Assembly: GCF_007989625.1 (NCBI RefSeq)
Contig: NZ_BJUK01000001.1
Location: 62,001 to 126,000 of the forward strand
Length of the DNA: 64,000 nucleotides
From: Bisbaumannia pacifica
GTDB lineage: Bacteria > Pseudomonadota > Gammaproteobacteria > Pseudomonadales > Halomonadaceae
Direction: 5' to 3'
This document shows, in pieces, positions 1 through 8,685 of this stretch. Numbering within the stretch: position 1 is the first letter of the stretch; each line of letters begins with the position of its first letter. The notes beneath the pieces were generated by a model. That model saw only the letters and a list, made by a program, of their open reading frames with translations. It had not been told where the DNA came from and searched no databases. The position numbers were made by a program, and so were the translations under genes.

Positions 1-42
1 CAGTCTGCGCAATAATTTTGCATTATCGAGAGGAATGACACA

Positions 43-510
43 TTGGAAAACCTGGATCGCTTCGACTGCCGGATTCTTCACGCCCTGCAGCGGGATGCCC
101 GCCTGACCCTGGCCGCCCTGGCGGAGGCGGTGAACCTCTCCCCCAGCCAGTGCTCGCGGCGTATCGCCCGCCTCGAGGAGAGCGGGGTCATCCGGGGACA
201 TGGCCTGCGCCTCGACCCCGAGGCCCTGGGACTCAAGGTCACCGCCTTTATCTTTCTCTCGGTGGACAAGGGGCGCATGGCCTGCCCCCGGGAAGCGGTA
301 GCGGAACTCCTGACCCGGGATGAGGTGATCGACTGTCACGCCATTACCGGCAATCACGACTTTATTCTCAAGGTCATGGTGGAAGACCTCGCCGACCTGT
401 CCAACTTCCTTTCCACCGCCGTGACCAGCCTGCCGGGGATCCGCGATATTGCCACCCAGGTGGCCATGAACACCCTCAAGGTGGGGGGCCCACTCAAGGT
501 GATGGCTTGA
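43..510 (+). CDS. Lrp/AsnC-family transcriptional regulator (possibly KynR-like)
   Basis: This 155-residue protein has the two-part Lrp/AsnC layout. An N-terminal winged helix-turn-helix covers about residues 4-60 (LDRFDCRILHALQ, then LSPSQCSRRIARLEESG). A C-terminal RAM/AsnC ligand-binding domain covers about 65-150 and contains the typical ITGNHDFILKV strand. The start is TTG, chosen because a GAGGAA ribosome site lies just upstream and the family N-terminus fits. In Pseudomonas aeruginosa the kynurenine operon is controlled by an Lrp-type protein, KynR, next to kynA. Here kynA lies about 3 kb away on the other strand, so a KynR role is only an inference. The family assignment is secure; the effector and targets are not. 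Confidence 0.85.
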   Translation: MENLDRFDCRILHALQRDARLTLAALAEAVNLSPSQCSRRIARLEESGVIRGHGLRLDPEALGLKVTAFIFLSVDKGRMACPREAVAELLTRDEVIDCHAITGNHDFILKVMVEDLADLSNFLSTAVTSLPGIRDIATQVAMNTLKVGGPLKVMA

Positions 511-842
511 TGCCCCCCTGAGGCCATCGCTGCGATCACGCCCCTTGGCTCAGTGCCAGTAATTCCGGCTCGACCGCCCTGGGTAACGGTGGTCCCCCGC
601 CAGTCCTGGCTCACCTTACGAAGCCTGCGAGCCGGACCACCGACAGGCCCAGCTATCATTTTTTCGAATACCTGACACGCATTGTTTTATTAGAAATTCA
701 TATCTAGCCGAGCCTAGCATCAACTCGGACCAGAGAGTCATTCAGCCAGAGAAGTCACCTTAAGAAAAAAAGGAAGACTGACAATAAAAATACTCTCTGT
801 AAGAAGCAGACCTTGAAAACTCACAAAGAGAAGAGACAAGGC
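511..842. other. Intergenic region with AT-rich promoter zone
   Basis: No convincing gene is visible in this gap. The left half is GC-rich. From about 650 to 812 it becomes strongly AT-rich, with runs of A and T including a T6 run near 660 and an A7 run near 765. This marks the likely promoter and leader of the LVIVD-repeat gene. No hexamer pair was good enough to call a specific promoter. Confidence 0.4.
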
Positions 843-2603
843 ATGAAAAAAAATAGCGTGTCGTCAAAGCCGATCACGGCCATTAGAATCAAGCGATCCA
901 CACTGGCTTTGGCAGTATCCCTTTTATCCACCTCGATGATCCAGGCCGCCGATCATGGCCCGATAAACATTCTCGACCCCTATGTCGAGCGACAGGCCTC
1001 GCTGGCGCCAGGGAGAGAAACCCCAGCGCCGGATCCGGCCAGCTACGGTATGGATCTACAAAGCGGAAGTTTCATACACCCGTCCGCCACACCATTCTCC
1101 CATGACAATCATCCCTTCGAGGGTCAACTGGAGGAATGGGATACGAACAGCTACATCCATAACATGGAAGTAGAGGCCTACTACCCGATCACGGTAGAGC
1201 CCTTTCATACCTGGCAGAACATTGTCGACTTCGATGGAAGACGCTATCTGTATCAATATGTCAGGAGAGATCTGAAAATATTCGACATCACAGACCCCAG
1301 GGATGTTCAGCTGATCCATACTAGGGGCTCTACATGGGGAGCGGATGGTCCAAGCGAGGAGGTCAACCCCTATCCGGAAGATGACATGTTCGGTGCCGCC
1401 TCCATTCAATGGAGCAGCAGCCTCGGCAAGTACATCATGGTCCAGGCCTTCGAAATCAGGCGCTTTGGGGTTCTCGAAGACAAGTACCGTCAACCGGAGG
1501 AAGTCGAGGAGATAAGAAACTCTAATCACCTCAAGGGATTCAAGGTGTACGAGATGAACGGCCCGCTTCCCGAGGACTGGGAATTGATCGCCACTCGTAC
1601 GACAGACATCAACAACCCCGATGCTCCCAATGATCAACAGGAAGGGTCCGGGGTACGTGATATTCCCACCTATTTTGGTGGTGATGTGATGTATGTCGCT
1701 GCCGCGCCGAGCGATAGCCATGCGCTCACCGAATACCCAAACGACCTTTACAATGCCGGCTACCAGTCCTGGGATATGTCGGATCCCAGGAACCCAAGGC
1801 TTCTTGACGTGCTCACGGTCCCCGGTCAGATCGTCGGTGATCCGGAGCACGAAGCGGCATTCCTGGCCAATCCCAGGGCCGGCAACCGCAGTTCCTGGAT
1901 GGGGGCACGGATGTCGCTATTCGTTCCTACTCCCGTCGAGGATGGCGGACAATATGGCTATGCCGCCATGGGAGGAATGGGGCTATACGTCGTGGACATT
2001 ACCGACTCCGAGGACATGAGAGTCGTAGGACATCTTGATTTCCCGGTTAGCCTGGCAGGCACCGAAGGCGATAACATCGACGTTTCTCAGGTCGAGGAAA
2101 CAGGACTGATCTATTATAGCGGCTATCCACTGGCAGAAGATTGCTATGAAGCCTACAAGGATATCTATGCGGTCGATGTCAGTGACCCCACTGCCCCATA
2201 TATTCGACATGTTCTGCCGCGCCCGACTCCGCCAGAGGAAGCAGAATTCACCGATTTCTGTCAGCGAAACGGAAGCTTTGGGCCCAAGCGTACCGGCTAT
2301 TACACTCAACCGGGCTCATCACGCGAGGGCATTCTTCCCTATGCCTTCTACAATGCCGGCGTGCAAGTATTCGACGTAAGTAATCCTGACGAACCGACCA
2401 TTGGCGCTTACTTCGTCCCCCCCTTCGCTCCCGACAGCGTCGTGAGCTACGCCATGGGCAACCTGTCTCATGGGGTCTACGTAGAGTACGACAGAAACCT
2501 GATCTGGCTCTTCACCAACCACGGCTTCTATGCCCTTTCCACTCCGCTGCTGGGGGAGCCAAGCTTTTCTCCTCCCGAATCCCCCTGGCCTAGCCGAGAC
2601 TAA
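843..2603 (+). CDS. LVIVD-repeat secreted protein
   Basis: This protein of about 586 residues begins with a basic, hydrophobic signal peptide that likely ends at SMIQA. The mature part contains spaced repeats of the LVIVD type, for example LKIFDITDPRDVQ, LYVVDITDSEDMR, IYAVDVSDPTAPY and VQVFDVSNPDEPT. Such repeats form beta-propeller-like folds in exported proteins. No enzymatic motif was recognised. The ATG at 843 is preferred, but a TTG at 813 in the same frame would add ten residues before the signal peptide. The gene is less GC-rich than its neighbours and is followed 77 bases later by a porin gene, so the two probably form a unit acting at the cell envelope. Its substrate or role is unknown. 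Confidence 0.8.
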   Translation: MKKNSVSSKPITAIRIKRSTLALAVSLLSTSMIQAADHGPINILDPYVERQASLAPGRETPAPDPASYGMDLQSGSFIHPSATPFSHDNHPFEGQLEEWDTNSYIHNMEVEAYYPITVEPFHTWQNIVDFDGRRYLYQYVRRDLKIFDITDPRDVQLIHTRGSTWGADGPSEEVNPYPEDDMFGAASIQWSSSLGKYIMVQAFEIRRFGVLEDKYRQPEEVEEIRNSNHLKGFKVYEMNGPLPEDWELIATRTTDINNPDAPNDQQEGSGVRDIPTYFGGDVMYVAAAPSDSHALTEYPNDLYNAGYQSWDMSDPRNPRLLDVLTVPGQIVGDPEHEAAFLANPRAGNRSSWMGARMSLFVPTPVEDGGQYGYAAMGGMGLYVVDITDSEDMRVVGHLDFPVSLAGTEGDNIDVSQVEETGLIYYSGYPLAEDCYEAYKDIYAVDVSDPTAPYIRHVLPRPTPPEEAEFTDFCQRNGSFGPKRTGYYTQPGSSREGILPYAFYNAGVQVFDVSNPDEPTIGAYFVPPFAPDSVVSYAMGNLSHGVYVEYDRNLIWLFTNHGFYALSTPLLGEPSFSPPESPWPSRD

Positions 2604-2615
2604 AAAACAACCATA

Positions 2616-2623
2616 AACAACAA
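2616..2623 (+). promoter_or_regulatory. AAC-repeat (catabolite-activity-like) motif upstream of the porin
   Basis: The sequence AACAACAA matches the AANAANAA pattern bound by Hfq/Crc in pseudomonads. It lies in the leader between the LVIVD gene and the porin, about 58 bases before the porin start. That is farther from the start codon than the other copies in the window, so its relevance is less certain. Confidence 0.3.
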
Positions 2624-2680
2624 CATTCGGGTCACGGAATAACACTCTCTATTTCCGTGACCCTTATACTGGAGCCAACC

Positions 2681-3706
2681 ATGCGAAAGTTACTATTCGC
2701 ACTCCCTTTTATTAGCGGATACGCTTGTGCCGACATTCAGGTTTCCGGGATACTCGACATTGCCTATGAAGTGGCGGAATCGGGTGGAGAAACCACGGAG
2801 CGCGTCACCGGTGCCGGGCTGAGTGCCAACCGGGTTCAGTTTCGTCTCCAGGAGAGACTAACCGAAGACCTCTCCTTCCTTGGGGTATACGAGGCCATGT
2901 ATCGCCCGCACTCGGATGATGATATCGGCCAGCGTGAAGCCTTTGCACAACTCATCTCTCAGAAATACGGAACCATTAGCATCGGGCGACAGGATACCCC
3001 TTCGGCGAGCGCCTATGGCTACGCGGACCCGTTATTTGGCAACGAGTACAGCCTTGTCAATAACATTGGGGTATTCTATGCGCCATGGCGTGAAGACCGC
3101 TCCTTGATGTATATCAGCCCACGAATCGAAGGCTTTCAGTTTCGAGGCATGGCGACCCAAGGAGAGCGGGATGGAAGCCGCGATGGCCGCGTTTATAGCT
3201 TATCTCTCGATTACTGGAGCGACAGCCCCTGGTACTTCTCCATAGCGTTCGACAGAAAATACCAGAGAAACCTGTGGGACAGCGACACGATGGAGCAGTC
3301 TACCGACATCTACCTGACCTCCGTGTACGCCATGGGCAACACCGAATTCACGGCCATCCTTCACCGTTATTCCGGGTATTATGCCTATGCTCCCTGGGTT
3401 GACTTCGACTCCAGCGGGAACGATCTACAGCTTGGTATCAGGCACGACTTTGGCAATAGGCACAACCTGGCCGTCAGCCTGATACACAAGGACGATGATA
3501 ACAACAGGGAGCTTAGCGACGCTACCGGGATAAACCTTGGGTACATATACAACTATAGTGAGAGCATTGACCTCTATGGCGTATATGGCTACGTTCACCA
3601 CAGCACGGACTCCGAGGTCAGGTATCCCCTGAGCTGGAACCTGGACTCCCCGCTTCCCGATGAAAACCCCCAGGGCGTTCAGCTTGGCTTTCGCCTGAAG
3701 TTCTAG
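2681..3706 (+). CDS. Gram-negative porin-like outer-membrane protein
   Basis: The 341-residue product has a short signal peptide (MRKLLFALPFISGYACA) and then an alternating beta-strand pattern that starts DIQVSGILDIAYE, typical of trimeric general porins. It ends in GFRLKF, giving the terminal phenylalanine that the Bam machinery recognises. The ATG at 2681 follows a TGGAG ribosome site; a start further upstream would place extra residues before the signal peptide. It follows the LVIVD-repeat gene on the same strand and is probably co-transcribed. It presumably lets small solutes cross the outer membrane, but the sequence gives no substrate. Base composition is lower in GC than the genes to the right. 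Confidence 0.85.
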   Translation: MRKLLFALPFISGYACADIQVSGILDIAYEVAESGGETTERVTGAGLSANRVQFRLQERLTEDLSFLGVYEAMYRPHSDDDIGQREAFAQLISQKYGTISIGRQDTPSASAYGYADPLFGNEYSLVNNIGVFYAPWREDRSLMYISPRIEGFQFRGMATQGERDGSRDGRVYSLSLDYWSDSPWYFSIAFDRKYQRNLWDSDTMEQSTDIYLTSVYAMGNTEFTAILHRYSGYYAYAPWVDFDSSGNDLQLGIRHDFGNRHNLAVSLIHKDDDNNRELSDATGINLGYIYNYSESIDLYGVYGYVHHSTDSEVRYPLSWNLDSPLPDENPQGVQLGFRLKF

Positions 3707-3727
3707 TGACGGCCCCCCCACCGCAAG

Positions 3728-3771
3728 AATGGCTTTTCGGCATGAGTTCACCCTCATAAAGAAAAGCCATT
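3728..3771. terminator. Bidirectional hairpin between porin and kynA
   Basis: An 11-bp perfect inverted repeat (AATGGCTTTTC / GAAAAGCCATT) encloses a second, nested 5-bp stem (ATGAG / CTCAT). It sits between two converging genes, where a terminator is expected. No strong T-run follows on either strand. Confidence 0.6.
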
Positions 3772-3816
3772 TCAAGCAGCATTCTCAGGGCCTTCCCCCC
3801 GTTGTGTCCCGAGTGA

Positions 3817-4665
3817 TCACATCCTGGTACGCACCGACCACAGCTCGGGGAAGAAGGTCAGCTCCAGGGCCTTGGAGAGATAACCGACGCCGCTGGTGCC
3901 ACCGGTGCCGGGCTTGTGGCCGATGATTCGCTCCACCGTCTTCATATGGCTGAAGCGCCATTGCTGGAAGTGGTATTCGGTGTCCACCAGCTTCTCGGCC
4001 AGCTCGTAGAGGCCCCAGTGGCGCTCGGTGTCGCCATAGACCTCGGCCCAGGCCGACTCCACCTCGGGAGACGCCGCATAGGGTTTGCTCCAGTCGCGAT
4101 CCAGCACCTCGGCCGGCACGGCTAGGCCGCGCCGGGCCAGTAACTGCAAGCAGGTGTCGTAGAGGCTGGGCGCCTCGAGCACCTCGGTGAGGCGCCGGTA
4201 ATGTTCGGGGTGGCCGCGATGCACCTCCACCAGGCCGGGATGCTTGTTGCCCAGCAGGAACTCCAGCTCGCGATACTGGTAGGACTGGAAGCCGGAGCTC
4301 TGCCCCAGGCTATCGCGAAAACGCGCATAGTCCGCCGGGGTTAGGGTGACCAGCACCTCCCAGGCCTGGATCATTTGCTCCTGGATGCGAGCCACCCGGG
4401 TCAGCATCTTGAAGGCGGGCCTCAGTTTGTCGGCGGCGATATGCGCCGCCGCGGCATGGGCCTCGTGGAGACACTGCTTGAGCCACAGCTCGGAGACCTG
4501 GTGAATGACGATAAACAGCATTTCGTCATGTTCACCGGTCAGGGGAGTCTGGCAGGCCAGCAACGGCTCCAGGCCCAGATACTGGCCATAGCTCATCTCC
4601 TGGTCCCAGTGCACGCCCTCATCATCCAGGCGCACCGAGGTGCGGCCCCGCTGCGACTTGCTCAT
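3817..4665 (-). CDS. kynA: Tryptophan 2,3-dioxygenase
   Basis: The 282-residue product is a haem dioxygenase that opens the indole ring of L-tryptophan to N-formylkynurenine, the first step of the kynurenine pathway. Family signatures are clear: FIVIHQVSELWLKQ near the N-terminus, SGFQSYQYRELEF in the middle, and the WRFSH motif whose His240 is the likely proximal haem ligand, followed by ERIIG and GTGGTSG. The ATG at 4665 has a GAGGAGAC ribosome site directly upstream. It lies 93 bases downstream of dctM1 on the same strand and so may be the last gene of the ant-cat-TRAP unit. Kynurenine formamidase and kynureninase are not in the window. Confidence 0.95.
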   Translation of the reverse strand: MSKSQRGRTSVRLDDEGVHWDQEMSYGQYLGLEPLLACQTPLTGEHDEMLFIVIHQVSELWLKQCLHEAHAAAAHIAADKLRPAFKMLTRVARIQEQMIQAWEVLVTLTPADYARFRDSLGQSSGFQSYQYRELEFLLGNKHPGLVEVHRGHPEHYRRLTEVLEAPSLYDTCLQLLARRGLAVPAEVLDRDWSKPYAASPEVESAWAEVYGDTERHWGLYELAEKLVDTEYHFQQWRFSHMKTVERIIGHKPGTGGTSGVGYLSKALELTFFPELWSVRTRM

Positions 4666-4758
4666 CGTCTCCTCCTCGTGTCGTGGTGCATTGCTCCATG
4701 GTGCGCTCATCCCGGGCAGCGGGCCAGGGGGCGCCATCAACGCCGGTGAAACCCCGTC

Positions 4759-6018
4759 CTAGAGCAGCGCTAAGGTCAGCCAGGGCTGCCAGGCCAGCAG
4801 CACCAAGGCCAGCAGGCTCATCAGCAGGAAGGGCCACAGCGCCCGGAAGATACGCATCGGCGGCACCCCGGTCATCGAGGAACCGATAAACAGCCCCGCG
4901 CCCACCGGCGGCGTCAGCAGGCCCAGCACCAGGGTCAGGCAGACCACAACCCCGAACTGGTAGGCGGTGATATCGAACTGGCCCTGGGCGATGGGCAGCA
5001 GGATCGGCACCACCAGGATCAGCGCGGCGATGCCGTCGACGATCATCCCCACCAGCAGCAGGATCCCCACCACCAGCATCAGGAAGGCAAAGGGACTGTC
5101 GGTGACCTCGGCGATCCAGGCCGCGGCCATCTGCGGCAGCTGTTCGTAGACGATCACCCAGCCGAACACCCCCGCGGCGGCGATCAGCATAATCACCAGG
5201 CCGGCATTGAAGGCGGTGCGCCGGAGGATCTCCGGCAGGCGGGAGAAGGTCAGGTCGCGATAGACGAAGCGACCGATCAGCAGGGCCGCCAGCGAAGCCA
5301 GGGCCGCCGATTCGGTGGGCGTGGCCAGGCCGGCGAGGATGCCGCCGATGATGATCACCGGAATGCTCATGGCCGGCAGCCCCATCAGCAGGTAGCGCTT
5401 GGCCTGGGCGCGGGTCGGCCATTGCCCCTGGGGGTACTGCTGCACCAGGCCCACGGCGGCGATGGCCAGGAAGAACAGCCCGCCCATCATCAGCCCCGGG
5501 ATGATCCCGGAGATAAACATGTCGGAGATCGGCACCTGGGCCATGACACCGTAGAGCACGAACAGCATCGACGGCGGGATGATCGGCGACAGCAGGCCCC
5601 CGGCGGCGGTAATGGCCGCGGCGAAGGGCTTGTCGTAACCGTCCTTCTCCATGGCCGGGACCATGGCCCGGGACATGATGGCGATCTGCGAGGCCGCCGA
5701 GCCGACGATGGCCGCCATCATCATGTTGGCGACCAGGTTGATATACACCAGGCCACCACGGAAGCCACCCACCAAGATGCGCGCCAGGTCGATCAGCCGC
5801 CGGGTCAGGCCACCCTCGTTCATCAGCTCGCCGGCGAGCATAAACAGCGGGATGGCCAGCAGGCCGTAGTTCTCGATGGCGCCGTAGAGCTGCTGCGGAT
5901 AAGAGGCGAACAGCAGGGTATTGCCGGAATCGGCGATATACCAGGCGGCGGTGAGCGCCAGCACCAGGGCGATCGGCAGCGCCCCCAACAACAGCACGGC
6001 AAAGACGACGAGAGTCAT
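4759..6018 (-). CDS. dctM: TRAP transporter large permease subunit (system 1)
   Basis: This 419-residue integral membrane protein has roughly a dozen hydrophobic segments and the DctM-family signatures GGLTRRLIDLARILVG, LVANMMMAAIVGSAASQIAIM and GLLSPIIPPS. DctM carries out sodium-driven substrate translocation together with DctQ and DctP. The ATG at 6018 overlaps the dctQ stop by four bases (ATGA), implying translational coupling. It is very similar along its whole length to the dctM at 24225-25484, so the two operons are duplicates. Its place behind antABC-catA suggests an aromatic acid such as anthranilate as substrate, but that is inferred from context only. Confidence 0.93.
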   Translation of the reverse strand: MTLVVFAVLLLGALPIALVLALTAAWYIADSGNTLLFASYPQQLYGAIENYGLLAIPLFMLAGELMNEGGLTRRLIDLARILVGGFRGGLVYINLVANMMMAAIVGSAASQIAIMSRAMVPAMEKDGYDKPFAAAITAAGGLLSPIIPPSMLFVLYGVMAQVPISDMFISGIIPGLMMGGLFFLAIAAVGLVQQYPQGQWPTRAQAKRYLLMGLPAMSIPVIIIGGILAGLATPTESAALASLAALLIGRFVYRDLTFSRLPEILRRTAFNAGLVIMLIAAAGVFGWVIVYEQLPQMAAAWIAEVTDSPFAFLMLVVGILLLVGMIVDGIAALILVVPILLPIAQGQFDITAYQFGVVVCLTLVLGLLTPPVGAGLFIGSSMTGVPPMRIFRALWPFLLMSLLALVLLAWQPWLTLALL

Positions 6019-6563
6019 GCGGGCCTCCTTTCCGCCCCGGCCAGGCCCTTGATGCCGTCGATCAGGTTGACCACGGCGTGAAGGCTCAGCGAGACGGCGA
6101 AGATGGGCAAGCACAGCCAGACCCAGAACTTGGGAATGCCCAGCGTGCGCGAGGTTTCGGAGTAGATGAAGTTGAAGGTCGCGCCCTGGAAGGCCTGGAG
6201 GTCGAAGCCGCTGGCCCACAGGGTGGTCGGGTCGTACCAGCGCCAGCACAGCACGGCCAGGAAGAGCGCGAAGAACAGCACCAGGATATCGACGAACAGG
6301 TTCAATCCCTGACGCGCCCCGCTCGGCAGCAGGTCGGCCAGCAGGGTCACGGCGACCCCCTCGCGGCGCTTGAGCACCGCCGAGGTGGTGAAGAAGGTCA
6401 TCCAGATCATGGCGTGGATGGCCAGTTCGTCGGTCCAGTAGAGGGCCTGGCCCAGCGAACGGGTGATGATATTGAGCAGGATCAGCAGGGTGATAATCGC
6501 CGCCAGCCCTGCGGCGATCCCCCCCTCACACCGGGCGATACCGGACGAGAGTCGTTTGAGCAT
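6015..6563 (-). CDS. dctQ: TRAP transporter small permease subunit (system 1)
   Basis: The 182-residue protein has four hydrophobic segments and the DctQ pattern of a conserved acidic/aromatic stretch (YWTDELAIHAMIWMTF) followed by a charged KRREGVAVTLL loop. DctQ is the small membrane partner of DctM. Its unusually long third loop contains the GATFNFIYSE stretch, which is repeated almost unchanged in the system 2 paralogue at 25481-26029. Its start follows the dctP gene by 54 bases that include a GC-rich hairpin, and its stop overlaps the dctM start. The family is secure; the substrate is unknown. Confidence 0.9.
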   Translation of the reverse strand: MLKRLSSGIARCEGGIAAGLAAIITLLILLNIITRSLGQALYWTDELAIHAMIWMTFFTTSAVLKRREGVAVTLLADLLPSGARQGLNLFVDILVLFFALFLAVLCWRWYDPTTLWASGFDLQAFQGATFNFIYSETSRTLGIPKFWVWLCLPIFAVSLSLHAVVNLIDGIKGLAGAERRPA

Positions 6564-6578
6564 GACGGCCTCCAGGAA

Positions 6579-6597
6579 CCCCGGCGTCGCGCCGGGG
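6579..6597 (-). terminator. Intercistronic hairpin between dctP1 and dctQ1
   Basis: A perfect 8-bp stem (CCCCGGCG / CGCCGGGG) with a 3-base loop separates the binding-protein gene from the permease genes. It lacks a T-run, so it is more likely to protect the upstream mRNA or partly attenuate transcription than to stop it. This fits the need for more binding protein than permease. Confidence 0.55.
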
Positions 6598-6617
6598 CAG
6601 TTCAGGGTTCAGAACAA

Positions 6618-7601
6618 TCAGTCGGCCAGTTCGGCGGCCGCCTCGCGCAGCAGCGGCAAGTACGGTGCCTTGGGGGCCCAGATCGCTTCCCACTCGGCGG
6701 TGGCATCGGCGAAGAAGTCGGGACCCACCTCGGTGACGGTGATGTCCTGGCCGCGCAGTTCCTCGCCCCAAGCCTCGTGGTTCTCCTGGAAGTGAGTAAT
6801 GATGCCGTCGGCATGCTCGGCCATGGCGTCGCGGATCAGCTCACGATCCTCACCGTCGAGCTGTCCCCAGACCCGCCCGGAGACCACCGCCACCATGGGG
6901 AACATCATGTGGTTGGAGATCACCAGGTTATCGGCCTGCTCGTAGAATTTGAGCAGTCGAATGGAGTCGTAATCCATGTCGATGGCATCCACCTGACCAT
7001 TGGCCAGGGCATCATAGACCGCGGGCAGCGGCAGCGGCGTGGGGGCGGCACCGGCGGCCACATAGAAGTCGCGGATCGGATCGAAGGGCGTGATGCGTAC
7101 CTTGAGCCCGCTCAGGTCTTCGGCACTATCGATGGGCTCGCGGCTGAGGATATGGCGCATGCCGGCCATGCCGTAGCCCACGCCCACCAGGCCCGTCTGC
7201 CCCGGCATCGCTTCGAGCATCTCGGCGGCCACCTCGGAGCGCAGCAGGGCGGCGGCATGATCGATGTCTTCCACCAGGAAAGGCGCATAGAGGGCGCCGA
7301 AATCGGGCATGCGGTTGGATATCTCGGCGAGGGTCAGGAAGGCCATGTCCAGGGAACCGGCCTGGAGCTGCTGCACCATCTGCGCCTCGTTGCCCAACTG
7401 CTGGGAGGGAAAGATGCTGACGCTATGTTCGCCGCCGGAGCGCTCATTCAGGGTCTCGGCGAAGCCCTCGGCCGCCTGGCTCCAGATATGCGACTGGGGA
7501 GTAACCAAGCCAAGGCGGAAGTCCCGCGCCTGGGCGGTCATGGCACTGACGGTCAGGGAGGCCGCCACGGCGGCGGTCATCAGGGTCTTGATCTTGGTCA
7601 T
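6618..7601 (-). CDS. dctP: TRAP transporter substrate-binding protein (system 1)
   Basis: The 327-residue product has a signal peptide ending near AMTAQA and then the DctP fold: RDFRLGLVTPQSHIW, SQQLGNEAQMVQQLQAGSLD and ANGQVDAIDMDYDS. It is a periplasmic solute receptor delivering substrate to DctQM. The ATG at 7601 is chosen because the signal peptide starts there; the ribosome site (GAGACG) is weak. A near-match AAC-repeat (AACAATAG) lies about 15 bases upstream. It lies 70 bases after catA in the same direction and is highly similar to the receptor at 26073-27059. The context suggests an aromatic acid ligand such as anthranilate, but this is not shown by the sequence. Confidence 0.92.
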   Translation of the reverse strand: MTKIKTLMTAAVAASLTVSAMTAQARDFRLGLVTPQSHIWSQAAEGFAETLNERSGGEHSVSIFPSQQLGNEAQMVQQLQAGSLDMAFLTLAEISNRMPDFGALYAPFLVEDIDHAAALLRSEVAAEMLEAMPGQTGLVGVGYGMAGMRHILSREPIDSAEDLSGLKVRITPFDPIRDFYVAAGAAPTPLPLPAVYDALANGQVDAIDMDYDSIRLLKFYEQADNLVISNHMMFPMVAVVSGRVWGQLDGEDRELIRDAMAEHADGIITHFQENHEAWGEELRGQDITVTEVGPDFFADATAEWEAIWAPKAPYLPLLREAAAELAD

Positions 7602-7630
7602 GGGGGCGTCTCTATTGTTGTGTTGTGGAG

Positions 7631-7653
7631 CACCGGCCCGCCCGGGGCCGGTG
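7631..7653 (-). terminator. GC-rich hairpin between catA and dctP1
   Basis: A 9-bp perfect stem (CACCGGCCC / GGGCCGGTG) with a 5-base loop lies just after the catA stop codon. There is no T-run after it on the minus strand, so partial attenuation or mRNA stabilisation is more likely than full termination. Confidence 0.5.
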
Positions 7654-7671
7654 TGATATGCCGCTGGGCGT

Positions 7672-8607
7672 TCAGCCGTCTTCCAGGGCACGCGGGCGCT
7701 TGTGGCGGGCCTGCTGCTCGGGGTCCTCGGTCCTAGCCAGTTCGATATCGAAGACCACCTCGGTGAAGGGGCCACTGAGACCGCGCAGCTCGGCTTCACT
7801 GGGGTCTTCGATACGCTTGGCATCCACCACCAGCTCCTCGCGGGTGGCGAAAGCGAAGTCGTCCCAGGTGTATTCATCACCGGCCAGATTGATCTGCGTG
7901 GTCAGGTGACGATGCCCCGGTGCCGAGACGAAGAAGTGGATATGCGCCGGACGCTGGCCATGGCGCCCCAGGGCGGCGAGCACACGATCGGTGGGACTGC
8001 CCTCGGGGACGCCGTAACCGGAGGGGATGATGCTGCGGGCGTGATAACGTCCCTCGGCGTCAGCGAGGATAGTGCGACGCAGGTGGTACTCGCTCTGAGA
8101 CGGGTCGAAGAAGGAGTAACCGCCCTTGGCGTTGGCGTGCCACACCTCGACCTGGGCGTGGGGGATGGGGTTGCCCTGGGTGTCACGCACCTGGCCGGTC
8201 AGCCACATCACCTCGCTGTCGGTATCGCTGCCATCGTCCAGGCGCGCCTCGACCTCGCAGACCGGAGCACCGGCCACGTAGAGAGGACCCTCGATGGTGC
8301 GCGGGGTGCCACCGGTCAGGCCGGCCTCGGCATCGGCGGCATCCATGCGCATGTCCAGGTAGTGATCGAAGCCCAGGCCCGGGGCCAGCAGGCCGAACTG
8401 GGTCTCCTTGCCGAGCTGATTCATCAGGCTCACCGCCGACCAGAACTCCTCCGGGGTGACGTCATAGTCGTCGATCAGCTGGTACACATCGCTGAGCAGG
8501 CGATGCAGGATCTGCTTGGCGCGCTCGCTGCCGCCGGCCTGGTCGAAACCGGCCACCTTGCTGAGGAAGCTCTGGACATCGGCGCTGTCGAAAATCTTTA
8601 CGGTCAT
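7672..8607 (-). CDS. catA: Catechol 1,2-dioxygenase (intradiol, Fe(III))
   Basis: The 311-residue enzyme cleaves catechol between its hydroxyls to cis,cis-muconate, the first step of the ortho (beta-ketoadipate) branch. The four iron ligands of intradiol dioxygenases can be placed: Tyr164 (GGYSFFDPS), Tyr198 (SGYGVP), and His222 and His224 in PAHIHFF. The N-terminal 100 residues form the helical dimerisation domain. The ATG at 8607 has a GAGAG ribosome site eight bases upstream; a longer in-frame extension lacks family similarity. It sits 78 bases after antC, so catechol made by AntABC is used directly. Muconate cycloisomerase (catB) and catC are absent from the window. Confidence 0.95.
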   Translation of the reverse strand: MTVKIFDSADVQSFLSKVAGFDQAGGSERAKQILHRLLSDVYQLIDDYDVTPEEFWSAVSLMNQLGKETQFGLLAPGLGFDHYLDMRMDAADAEAGLTGGTPRTIEGPLYVAGAPVCEVEARLDDGSDTDSEVMWLTGQVRDTQGNPIPHAQVEVWHANAKGGYSFFDPSQSEYHLRRTILADAEGRYHARSIIPSGYGVPEGSPTDRVLAALGRHGQRPAHIHFFVSAPGHRHLTTQINLAGDEYTWDDFAFATREELVVDAKRIEDPSEAELRGLSGPFTEVVFDIELARTEDPEQQARHKRPRALEDG

Positions 8608-8685
8608 GGTCAAGTCTCTCGTTGTCATTCTTGGGACGGAGGTGGCCACCCGGGCCGGTATTGGGGCCCTGATAGGCCCAGGACC

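Noticed and set aside
6078-7736. Long rightward open frame (about 550 codons) opposite dctQ1 and dctP1
   Set aside because: Its product is a low-complexity Gly/Gln/His/Arg string, while the leftward strand encodes complete TRAP subunits. It is a high-GC shadow.
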